A DNA stretch of 64,000 nt, from contig JAUTDP010000018.1 in NCBI GenBank assembly GCA_033439795.1, positions 124,001 through 188,000 on the forward strand. The letters are read 5' to 3'. The stretch's first letter is position 1. Every line of letters starts with the position of its first letter. The translations under genes and the position numbers were made by a program. The notes below the pieces were generated by a model. The model saw only the letters and a program-made list of their open reading frames with translations, was not told the origin of the DNA and did not search any database. Source of the stretch: Sordaria brevicollis (taxonomy: Eukaryota; Ascomycota; Sordariomycetes; Sordariales; Sordariaceae). Shown here one piece after another: positions 55,194-64,000 of the stretch.

Positions 55194-57144
55194 GATGGGC
55201 TTGGTGTATGTCGTGGCTTCTGGAGGAATGATCAAGGTTGGAATGGGGGAGGTAAAGAAGAAAGCCACGTTCAGTTTGGATTTAGCTCAGTCCATTTATT
55301 TCTGGACTCGACTTTTAGCTCTCAGGTCGATGAAGGAGCGGTGATGTTGATATAAGAAGGTGACAAATCTAAAGTCAATGACGTAACACATTGACGATTA
55401 CTAATGAGTCGCCGTGGATCGTCCCTGAGCTGTAGACATATGTAGCAGTTTCTCTCACCGCACATGTGGAGGCTATCGAAGACGTGTAGATAGTAGACTT
55501 GGCTTTGTCTTTATATTTCATATTCCATGATCAGGAGGGGATGGCGCCATGCTTGAAGCCAAAATGGAGGACAAGTCGTCACTAGTCGGTGGTGGCAGAG
55601 CGGATCAAGATTCTGGGTAAAGAACATGATTTTCCGGGACAAACAGAATAGTCATCGCCGTCTTTCAGAGGCTAACTTTTGAGGTCTGTGATCATTATTC
55701 CCGGCATTCCCCTGCGCTCTAAGGTGATCTGGGGAGAACGGGTGCCCGGAAAAGCGGTTAAGCGGAAGATAGAAGAGCGGCCCCACTACGGAGCCTACTC
55801 TAGCCAAGCAATCGGTGCAGGAGCCGGCGCCTGACATGGAATGCATCACCGTTCTGTCAACTTTGCCAAGACATCTTAAGTCGACGACGACATCTCTGAC
55901 AGATAATACTACGATGGGATCAAGACATTCCGTCGCGCGCGGGTGTTGATATCTCTTTCTTCTCGGTTTCGCTCATCATAGATTCTCAGGCAGCATCCCT
56001 TCTTCTGATCTATGGCGGCGGGAATGATGCAGACGTAGACACGAAGGCTGTTTTCTTCAATCACCAGCTCTTAATTCTCGACGTGCTTGGAAAGACAAGC
56101 TCAAGGCTACCCGCCTATATTACTCGTCATGGAGGAGGTATGCTTCTTGTCACTATCTTCACAGGATGTGTGAGAGAAGAACGCGCGAGACCTAATCACC
56201 AACCGGTGTCACAAACATGAGAAATCGAATCCTTGTCGGTTCTTGACACCCAAGTGATGAAGGTAGACTGCCCTTCTACGTTGCGAACACCTACCAAAGA
56301 GGCTCTTAATGCATACTGATACGGTTCTTGCTAGGTCTTTGCAATTATGCTGGGAAATACCAGCTGCAATTGTCGAGTGTCAAGCAAGCGACGGCCGCGA
56401 GTTCTTCCCGGCTTGGAGCTACCAGACAACAAAGTGGACGTGGAAGGTAGGTAACTCGTCTCCTGACCTCGAATAGGACCTGAGAGATTCTACAAGATGG
56501 AAGCAAGGACTTTGTACAATGTGCCGGAGCCGTATATATCTTCGGCTGACGAAATGAAGATAACAGACATGATGGCTCATGGGTCGCCAAGGAAACCGAG
56601 TTGACAAAACATGATAAAGAACTCTTCAGGACATTTATTGGATTGTACCTCGTTGGGTATTTTATTGTCATCCGAATTCATTTCTCTTTCAGTCGGTTTG
56701 ACTGGCTCCTGTTCGTCTCATGCGAAGCTGATGCCATGATTGGCAGGCCTGGACACTCACCCGGAGATCACGATACCATCATTACCATATGCTCGTATTG
56801 ATGTCATTCGTTAGACTCGGTCCCGGAGGCCTACCTCGCGACCGTCTGATCTTTCCATCGTTGCTGGCCATCCTCCGCACCTTCCTTTCATATCGGCGCG
56901 GCTTGCCACTTCAATAGGCAATCACGTCAAGGACAAACGCGCTTGCCTGATCTCCACCTGGACTTCGAGTCACGTTTTCTTTTCCCCCCACCTTCGATTG
57001 TTTTGTTTCCAGAAGTAAACTGATCTCCTCCCAATACATCGTGGTTTATCTCCATTTCTTTTCGCTCGAACTTACAAGCATTCAGACCTTTATTGGTATT
57101 GATCAAACAGGCCGACAAGACGCGACAGAAGCACGTATACGGAG
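55194..57144. other. Large intergenic region, no supported gene
   Basis: About 1.95 kb upstream of the PRISE gene and of the dsRBD-like gene (divergent). ORFs are short and without motifs. No tRNA or repeat recognised. Confidence 0.5.
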
Positions 57145-59125
57145 ATGCGTGACGACGATCTGATTGACAGGCTGCTGGCCCAGCTGCCTGCTCCATACCC
57201 TCTCGCGACCGGGCGCAGCGGCAATGGAACGTCGCTCCCCTCGGTCCGGAGGGAGAGGACCGGTACGCCATCCTCCTCTGCTCTCTTCATCAAGCCCACT
57301 TCCTCCAGTCCATTGGTTAACCACCACAGAAGTCGTTCCCATGTCCGAAAGCTTCACCACTATGCGCTCCACGACCCGTGACGCAAGCAGCGACCTCGGT
57401 TTGTTACCTTCTTTCCGCCCATAAATTGTTTCCCTTTGATGTTCCAAATACTGAACAGTCCCAGAACCAGGCGAGATTGCTCCTTCCCCCACCGCCCACA
57501 GTCCGCCTTTGAATGCCGGTCAGGAAGGATTGTTGCCCGCTCGTCCTGCGCCCAGACAGGTTGACATCGTCAGAGAGCCATCAGGCATCAGAAATCCCTT
57601 GTCTCCCATCGTTCATTCACGTGTGCCGGCCGGGCCCCAGCCCGCGCCGGGAACACCTCAGGACCGGTTCAAGAACGCTGTTCTGGCCAATCCTTTGGTG
57701 CGCTCAACTGCTTCGGTTGCCCCAGGAAGCTGGGGTGGCTCCCAGCAAGTGTTTGGCAACACCTTTTTTTCACGGCATCAAGAGCACGAGAGGGACGTTG
57801 CCCACGAGGGCTTTGGGGGATTGCAAGCCCTTGGCAAGGCAAATACAAAGGTAGCCCCGGTGGCAGTGGCTAAACCTTCTACAGGGTCCTCGGTTCGCGC
57901 AGATGCCCCGGCCCCCCAAACCCGCAACACCACCGCAAACCGTCCCTCTACCAACAACCCAGTTGGTAACGTTCCAAAGGGACCCAAGAAAAACCAGCCT
58001 CAGGTCTCGTCAGCGCCGGTCCCTTCAGGACGAGGTTCCATTGATGGAAGCGCTAGGCAGAAGCTGTCATTCAAATGCCAGTCGCGTGGGTTCAACCTTG
58101 AATGGGTTTCAAATGGAACTTCTGGGAAGAAGTGCAGTTACAACGTCAAGATCCAAGACGTCATTATTAAATCTGACGGCTGGTATGCTGATGCCCAAAC
58201 GGCAAAGGCGGCGGTTGCAACTAAGGCGCTGAAGGATGCAAGGCTTTGGTCAAAGTGGGAAGTGAAGCGTGTGATCCCGTCCAACCCCTCAACGACCAAC
58301 CATGGCAATGGATCCTCGGCTACATCGACAAACACCTCTCGTCAAAAGAGCTCTCGTCAGAACACCACCTCTGGTCAGAACACCACCTCTGGTCAGAACA
58401 CCTCTCGTCAGAGCACCTCTGGTCAGAATACCTCTGGTCAGAATACCTCTGGTCAGAACACCTCTCGCCAGAGCACTTCTGGTCAGAACACCTCTCGTCA
58501 GAGCACCTCTGGTCAGAATACCTCTGGTCAGAATACCTCTCGTCAGAATACCTCTGGTCAGAATACCTCTCGTCAGAGCACCTCTGGTCAGAATACCTCT
58601 CGTCAGAGCACCTCTGGTCAGAATACCTCTGGTCAGAATACCTCTCGTCAGAGCACCTCTCAGCAATACTCGTCCCCAGCAAGGCGGGAGTCGGGCAGCT
58701 CAGGTTCTGGTGTGAACCGCACTGTCGACGAGACTGAGCGGCTCAAGCTGCTGGTCATGCTTCAGAGGTACATTGGCCCAGCGGTGCCCAACTACACGGG
58801 TCGGCCTGATGTTTGCAATGCCTTTTTTGAGGGACTAGCTATGGGAGCCGGTCTTACAAGGCCTTCCCAGAGCTCTCCCAGGCAGACTTTGACAGATCGC
58901 GCCAGATCGCGCTCTCCGCCGACCCGTCCTTCTCGCAGTTCTGCTCATTACCGGACCCGTTCACCTCTTGGAGCACGTTTGAGGCTCACTCCGCCGCCAA
59001 TGTATGAACACTATTCTGGGCGCCCGAATTCGAGCCACTACAGACCCGGTGACACGCCTCGTCGTGAGCCCCCTCGCGGGCCGGCTAGTATGTTAAGGGG
59101 TAACACGGTTGTCAAGAAGGAGTAG
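57145..59125 (+). CDS. dsRBD-like protein with 15-bp minisatellite, 3 exons
   Basis: Exons 57145-57262, 57330-57398 and 57459-59125 (617 aa). Introns are 67 and 60 bp. The start MRDDDLIDRLLAQLPAPY joins through EVVPMSESFTT and VPEPGEIAPS. Residues about 264-324 resemble a double-stranded-RNA-binding fold: KLSFKCQSRGFNLEWV, KKCSYNVKIQDVIIK, then DAQTAKAAVATKALKDARLW (the A-x-x-A-A-x-x-A-L helix). Next comes a Ser/Gln/Thr tract of 21 five-residue units, then a short ordered stretch (LKLLVMLQRYIGPAVP) and an Arg/Ser/Pro-rich tail. The dsRBD call is by pattern only; a basic patch supports nucleic-acid binding. The stop codon lies inside a tandem duplication (see findings). Confidence 0.75.
58337..58657 (+). 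repeat. Coding minisatellite, 21 units of 15 bp
   Basis: Twenty-one units of 15 bp, with two extra ACC triplets near the left end (321 bp). They encode SGQNT, SRQST and SRQNT in mixed order. Variants mostly alternate GGT/CGT and AAC/AAT/AGC. The unit is a multiple of three with no stop codon in the frames examined, so long ORFs appear in several frames on both strands. Confidence 0.95.
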
Positions 59126-59185
59126 GATGGACTTGATGGACAGCACACGGTTGTCAAGCAGGAGTATGATGAACTTGATCAACAG
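59104..59185 (+). repeat. Tandem duplication across the dsRBD gene stop codon
   Basis: Two copies of about 40 bp, 42 bp apart (59,104-59,143 and 59,146-59,185), share cacggttgtcaag and gatg.acttgat. The first copy has the gene's TAG stop, and the second has TAT at the matching place. The frame continues to a TAG at 59,195. Confidence 0.85.
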
Positions 59186-59944
59186 AAAGTCTGCTAGGGA
59201 GCAGAACGAATCAGTCGAGTACAGGATTTTGATCACATGGGAAGGGGGTACAGTGGTGGCTCAGGATGCCAAGGAAACGTTTTGAGAAACATTTACCCCG
59301 ACTTCTATCCGAGAAGACTCAAGAGGGTGATAAGAGGGGTTTGTTATCCGGACTTTTATCCTCGATTAAGTCTTCGGCGGTGGATGTTTCAGAAAAGAAT
59401 GTCAGGGCATCGGTTACGGCGTTTGCAGAAGGGGCGCATGGTCTTGTGAGCTTGGTTGGCTTTCTTGATGGATATTGCCTTCTTTTGCATGATTGCAAGC
59501 TCTGGAAAGGTTCCGGAATAATAATGAGTGTTTGGCTGCTCTTTATTATGGTCTCGGCTGCTATAGTTATGGTTATGGTTTCACAGCAACTTGTTTGTAC
59601 GTATTGTCAGGATTTGTTGCATTGGCTGGGCTCATTCTCTGTCTGAATGGTCACTTGCACGCACATAGGTAGACGAGAAAGATGATATTGGTTGGTGATT
59701 AAGTCGCCCTGGTCAGTCTTGTTTTACGGGTCGTTGGTGATGGAGTTTGTGATCTGCCTCCTCCGTCATCCATAGTGACAAACCAGGGTCATGGGGGTGT
59801 TGGTCGAAGGTCGATAGCAAACTCAATCTGGTTAGACTCTCGGATGGCCACGAGGGAGCAAATCCAAAGACCGGGAGAGACCCTTTCCCGGACTCAAACG
59901 CCTTTTCAGTCTTGGCGTGAGGGGGTGTGCACCCACCGCACACA
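59126..59944. other. 3' region before the right RIP boundary
   Basis: Holds the second copy of the terminal duplication and an ATG-started 126-codon ORF at 59,266-59,646 with one hydrophobic helix (IIMSVWLLFIMVSAAIVMVMV). No family is recognised and the ORF is not well supported as a gene. Composition turns AT-rich from about 59,945. Confidence 0.45.
59266..59646 (+). CDS. Possible small membrane protein, 126 aa (weak)
   Basis: ATG-started single-exon ORF. The N-terminal half is Lys/Arg/Ser-rich (KRFEKHLPRLLSEKTQEGDK) and one C-terminal helix is strongly hydrophobic. No homology is recognised. It lies between the dsRBD gene and the RIP boundary and may be an unrelated open frame. Confidence 0.3.
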   Translation: MPRKRFEKHLPRLLSEKTQEGDKRGLLSGLLSSIKSSAVDVSEKNVRASVTAFAEGAHGLVSLVGFLDGYCLLLHDCKLWKGSGIIMSVWLLFIMVSAAIVMVMVSQQLVCTYCQDLLHWLGSFSV

Positions 59945-60093
59945 ACTATATAACTTCGTAGAAATCGTAAATCTTATTCGTTTTCAACCGTTTCTACATA
60001 GAATCGAAGCCTAATAACCATATTTTTATTATAGAAAGTAAATAAATAATATCGTTATTATTATTAAATATCTTTGCTGTTTTTTTTATTATA

Positions 60094-60558
60094 ATGCCGT
60101 TTAAATTTATCCTTAGAATTTAGTTTAAGAAGTATATTCGTTGCGGTAGTATTACTTCGGTTTATTTTAATAAGGATTAGGTTGAACTTAGAACCCTATT
60201 AATTTTATAATATACTTCTACCCGCTTTAAGAAGAAGAGTTATACTTTAATCGAAGTAGAGGAGGTTATCGCTAATTTATTGAAGATTAAAAAGGCTACC
60301 CCTAAGAAGGCTGCCCTTAAGAAGGCTACCCCTAAGAAGAAGTTTACTTTTAAGAAGGTTGCCCCTAAAAAGAAGCCCGCTATTACCGTTATTAAGAAGG
60401 GAAAGGAGAGGGTTAGAGAATTTATTCTAAAATTAGATATTAAAGTCGAAACCGATAGCGAACTATTGCCTTCTTCCCCCCCTAAGCCGACCGACGAGCT
60501 TATCGAGCTCTTTAGTAGCGCTAATAATATTTCCGATTTCGATGACGAGGACGAATAG
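60094..60558 (+). pseudogene. Lys-rich transposon-associated ORF with three RIP-type stops
   Basis: From the ATG at 60,094 a 155-codon frame ends at TAG 60,556-60,558. It is broken by three in-frame stops (TAG, TAG, TAA), each of which a single C-to-T change would make from CAG or CAA. After the last stop about 115 codons are open, with ATPKK/ALKK repeats, then KKFTFKKVAPKKKP, then an acidic end (DFDDEDE). The histone-H1-like Lys/Ala/Pro repeats suggest a DNA-binding accessory protein of a transposon. The identity is unknown. Confidence 0.6.
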
Positions 60559-63089
60559 GAGTAGGAGTTTCCTATCCGTTTAACGCTTAGGAAAACGATT
60601 CTTAATACTTTTTTTATTTATTTTAATAATAAAAATAACAGTAGTGATCTAATTTCGCCGGTTAAATAGGTTATAGCCTTCCCTTCGATTATAAATTAGC
60701 GCCGTAAAATTATTCCAATCTCTCTTACTTTAATTTACCCGGTAATTATATAAATAGAATTTATTATAATAGGGTTATACTTTATTATTACCTCCCGTAA
60801 TAATAAACCCGTTACGATTTTAAATTACGGTATATATAAAGAGGTAGAGGTTAAGTAAGAGAATAGGAAATTTTGCCCCTAGTATTTTAATACTAATTTA
60901 TTTAGGGAGGTTTTATTTTTATAGCGAAGTTACGTATAAGAGGTTATAAATAATAATACGGCCGCCGGTACGAGGTTTTAAATTACGTTATATAATATTA
61001 TATATATTACTATTATTTACGATAATAATAATAGAAATTGTATTATAATATATTCTTAGAATATAATAAATAGTTAGTTTTCCGATGGGTATAGTAGGTT
61101 TAATTACAATTTTATTATAAAATTATACTTTTACTATACTTACTAGTATAACGTTTTTACTGTTATTTTTAAATTTTATTTAATCGATTTACTTATTAAT
61201 TTTATATTATTATTAATATTACCTATTCCTTTAATAATCGATCCGTTAATACTTATTCCCTTTTACGGTTTTATAAATCCATTCGTAACCGTATAGGCGG
61301 CTACCCCTACTATTTAAATATTTCGAACTTCGTATACTCTTAGTAATAATATTAGGGATAAGGGAATAAGCCGGTAAATTACAACGAATATTATATTAGC
61401 GGAGGTTATTAAGGTAAAAAAGGAGAATAAAGAGGAGGAGGCGTATATTAGTTAAAAATTACGCGGTTTCGCGTTTTATAGTTTTATTTAAGCGTAAAAG
61501 TGTAATTTAAATTTTAAATATAAAAATTATAATAAAATTATTAAATATTAATTGTATTATATTATAGAGGGGAGTAAAATTTATTATAACCTCTCCCTCG
61601 TATAGGTCGGTAAATAAGTGCGCGCTATTTAATAATAAAAGGTTATACCTATTAATTTATTAGGGGATATATTACGGGAGATAATCGATAAGGACGCCGC
61701 CGACGAGGGTAATAATAGTAATAATAGTAGCGCCAACGTAATAAAGTTTCGAAAGCGCGGTAGGGGTATTAACGTTAATATTATTAATAACGTAAATAGC
61801 GGTAATAGTAGCGTCTATATAGAAATATTAAACCTTTTATAAATAGCGTTTAAGGAATTTAAGAATCCCCTTTAATATAGCGGGTAATATTTTTACCCTC
61901 CTCCCTACCTTTATTAATTAATATTACTACTTTATATTTATAATTATTATTTTACCCCCCTTTTTCCTCTATTAATATATATAATTAGTGGTTCTATAAT
62001 TATTAAATCTATTATTAGCGTTACTTCTATAATTGCCATTAGTATTAGCCGCCCCCTTCTAACGTTCCCTCTACTTAATAGGGTAATAACCGTCGAATCT
62101 ATAAATACTATATTTAATTATTTTACGATTTCGTTTTATAAGGAGCCTATTAATTATATAATTTTAGCGGTAAGGCGCATTACGGCTAATTTATTACCCT
62201 TATTATATATTAATATACGTATATTTTCTATTTTTTTATTTATAGCGTACTTAGTGCTACCGTTAATTATACCACTTTTTATTACCGACGACGACGACGA
62301 GGTTGTCGATAATACATATTTATTAATATTATTTTTACCGCTACCTTTTACGCCGCTTGGCCGTACCGTAAAAGAGCTCATTACCGAGTTTTTTAAATCG
62401 TTTTACCGAATATATTACGTTGGGCGTATAATAAAAGTTACGCTGGTATATAGGGCATTAATAGAGTTACGGGAGAAGTTATGGCATTTACGGTTATTAT
62501 ATAATTTATTAGTATTAAGAGATTAACCAGTAGAATAATATATAATATTAGGGTTTTCTCCCGCGTTATACTTTACTTTTAAAAATAGAATTAAAGATTT
62601 TTTTAAAAAGGAATATATTATGCTTACTATTTAAATAAACTTCTATAATATATCTTCTAATCTTATTACAATACTTAATTAATTAGTATAGCGCTCTAAA
62701 TACTTAATTTGGCTATTTACTACGTATTATTAGTATTAATACGATTACGCTCGAGTATAGGGTAGTTAGAGCCCTTACTTTTATAATTAATAATATTACC
62801 ATTAGTAACGTTAGCGATTACGACCAATAATATTTCGAATTGAATTATAATAAAAGAGGGGGGTTTCTAATATTTTAGTATTATTATATAAATAATTATT
62901 AGCTTTGGCTTTAGTATTAATTTTAGTATTTTTTAGTACCTTAATACGTTTTTAAATATTTAATATTATAATATAATAAAATATATATTCTCTTTCCCTT
63001 TTTCCTTCCCCTTTACTTCCGCTTAAATATAGTACTTATTTCCCTATATTCTACTAATTCGGTAGCGTATATTTGCTCGTAATTTTTAT

Positions 63090-64000
63090 TATTATCGAAT
63101 TTATTTATTATTAATTTTACGTTTTTATAATGGCTACGGATTTATAATATTTGCATACCTATATCGAAAATTATTTTCTTTAGAAAGTTTACGAAATTTG
63201 CGTCCGGTATATTATTATTACCTTTATTACGGTATACCCGCTTAAATTACCGCTTAAAATTATTAAAATATATTTCAATAGGGTTAAATTCGGGAGAGTA
63301 CGGTAATAAATATTATAATAGAATCCCCTTTTAATTATACGCCTTTTGAAATTCTATACGTAAATGCTACCTAGCGTTATCTATTATTAAAATACTATTA
63401 CACTTAGGAAAAGGGTTTATTTTTAATAATACCCTTTTTATTATTTAATCCTAAAACCCGGCGGAGTCCATTACGCCTTAGAATATTAATAAATCGAATA
63501 TATTATTAACGTTAATAGTAGGGAGGAAGTAATAGCGCTTACCGTATTCGAAGCGGTTAGAGACCATTATAATAGCGCTTTTAGGTACCTAGCTAGTACG
63601 ACGAACCTTATCCCTTCGATTTATATTAAATTCGTTATAAAAAACGAATATTTTTATAGTAAATAGCGATATTTTACTCGATTAATTTGTAATTAATATA
63701 GGGGATTATTATAATGCCTTTATATAGAGTCGTTTTTTCTTTTATTTATTTTAATATAAATATCTTCGTACAATCTCTTTCGAAACGTGAATATCGTGTT
63801 TATCGGCTAGAAAGGTATAGATTTTATCGAAGTATAAATTGGGTTTTATAACGAAAAGTTCTATAATTTTCTATATATATTGGTTAATATAATATTTATT
63901 AAGGGAATAATATAGTACTATATATTTCGAGCGCCTATATTGGAAGCTTTTTAACGTTTTGCGATATTTTGGAAGGTAAAAAATACTTCCTAATATTTAT
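63090..64000 (-). mobile_element. RIP-inactivated Tc1/mariner (IS630-type) transposase remnant
   Basis: Minus-strand translation through stops gives the DDE order. Near 63,450-63,480 is GVMDSAG. Near 63,364-63,387 is ILIIDNAR*H (expected DNARWH, second catalytic Asp). Near 63,274-63,310 is LLPYSPEFNPIE, the family's PYSPxxNPIE block with the final acidic residue. Upstream are KYYFLP-like and DKHDIHVSKEIVRRYL, a helix-turn-helix region. Stops again fit CAG/CAA/TGG changed by RIP. The N-terminal part runs beyond the window; inverted repeats were not found. Confidence 0.82.

Larger units (their letters stand above)
59945..64000. repeat. AT-rich RIP-mutated heterochromatin block (right)
   Basis: Same signature as the left block: CA/TG very rare, TA very common, CG kept. 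It starts sharply about 820 bp after the dsRBD gene. Contains the Lys-rich pseudogene and the Tc1/mariner-type remnant. The middle (about 60.6-63.0 kb) has plus-strand coding-like fragments (for example REIIDKDAADEGNNSN near 61,670) that I could not assign. Confidence 0.93.

Noticed and set aside
58246..58737. Extra long ORFs in other frames across the minisatellite
   Set aside because: They arise because the 15-bp unit lacks stops in those frames; no start context or conserved content supports them.
62154..62526. Overlapping ORFs on both strands in the right RIP block
   Set aside because: Strongly AT-biased; open frames here are likely chance after RIP, and no family match was seen.

Overview
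The window looks like a stretch of a filamentous ascomycete genome of the Neurospora/Sordariales type. The genes are mostly intron-poor, with short introns (48-86 bp) carrying GTAAGT-like donors and CTAAC/CTGAC branch sites close to the acceptor. One tRNA has an intron. Both ends are AT-rich blocks in which CpA and TpG are almost absent while TpA is extreme and CpG is kept, the signature of repeat-induced point mutation (RIP). The genus is an inference; no species marker was identified.

Layout. Positions 1 to about 5,245 are RIP-destroyed transposon DNA. Minus-strand translation still shows Ty1/copia integrase and reverse transcriptase landmarks. From about 5.25 to 59.94 kb lies ordinary gene-rich DNA with about 22 protein genes and two tRNA genes. 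From about 59,945 to 64,000 the RIP block resumes, with a Lys-rich pseudogene carrying three C-to-T type stops and, at the far end, a ruined Tc1/mariner-type transposase.

Gene island in order: a UPF0261/Tm-1-like protein; a Ser/Thr-rich single-pass membrane protein; tRNA-Arg(CCG); a secreted oxalate decarboxylase; a DUF1275 membrane protein; a hemerythrin-like protein; a GNAT acetyltransferase; a polyQ membrane protein with a divergent HET-like domain; a TPR-SET protein; a Cys-rich unknown; a second SET protein with an N-terminal signal sequence and a C-terminal KDEL; a SUR7/PalI-type protein; a fructosamine-kinase-like protein ending in SRL; a DHA1 MFS transporter; a ferric-reductase-like protein; a LEA-like protein; intron-containing tRNA-Glu(CTC); a 79-aa unknown; a STRAP WD40 protein; Doa1/PLAA; a BIM1/X325 copper protein; an SRR1-like protein; a tentative 133-aa minus-strand gene; a PAN-like single-pass membrane protein; a PRISE-type reductase; and a dsRBD-like protein with a coding minisatellite. 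Genes are transcribed independently and no operon-like or biosynthetic cluster was seen. MFS and ferric reductase are adjacent but not obviously a unit.

The most notable observations are: (1) the SET protein that looks ER-luminal (signal sequence, glycosylation sequons, intact SET motifs, KDEL end); (2) a conserved coding extension in frame behind the STRAP stop codon, containing two copies of a CDK-site repeat that differ almost only synonymously; (3) the dsRBD gene, whose stop codon sits in one copy of a tandem duplication while the other copy has Tyr; and (4) a fructosamine-kinase-like protein with a PTS1-type end. Splice junctions were chosen by eye and checked only by frame and family continuity.
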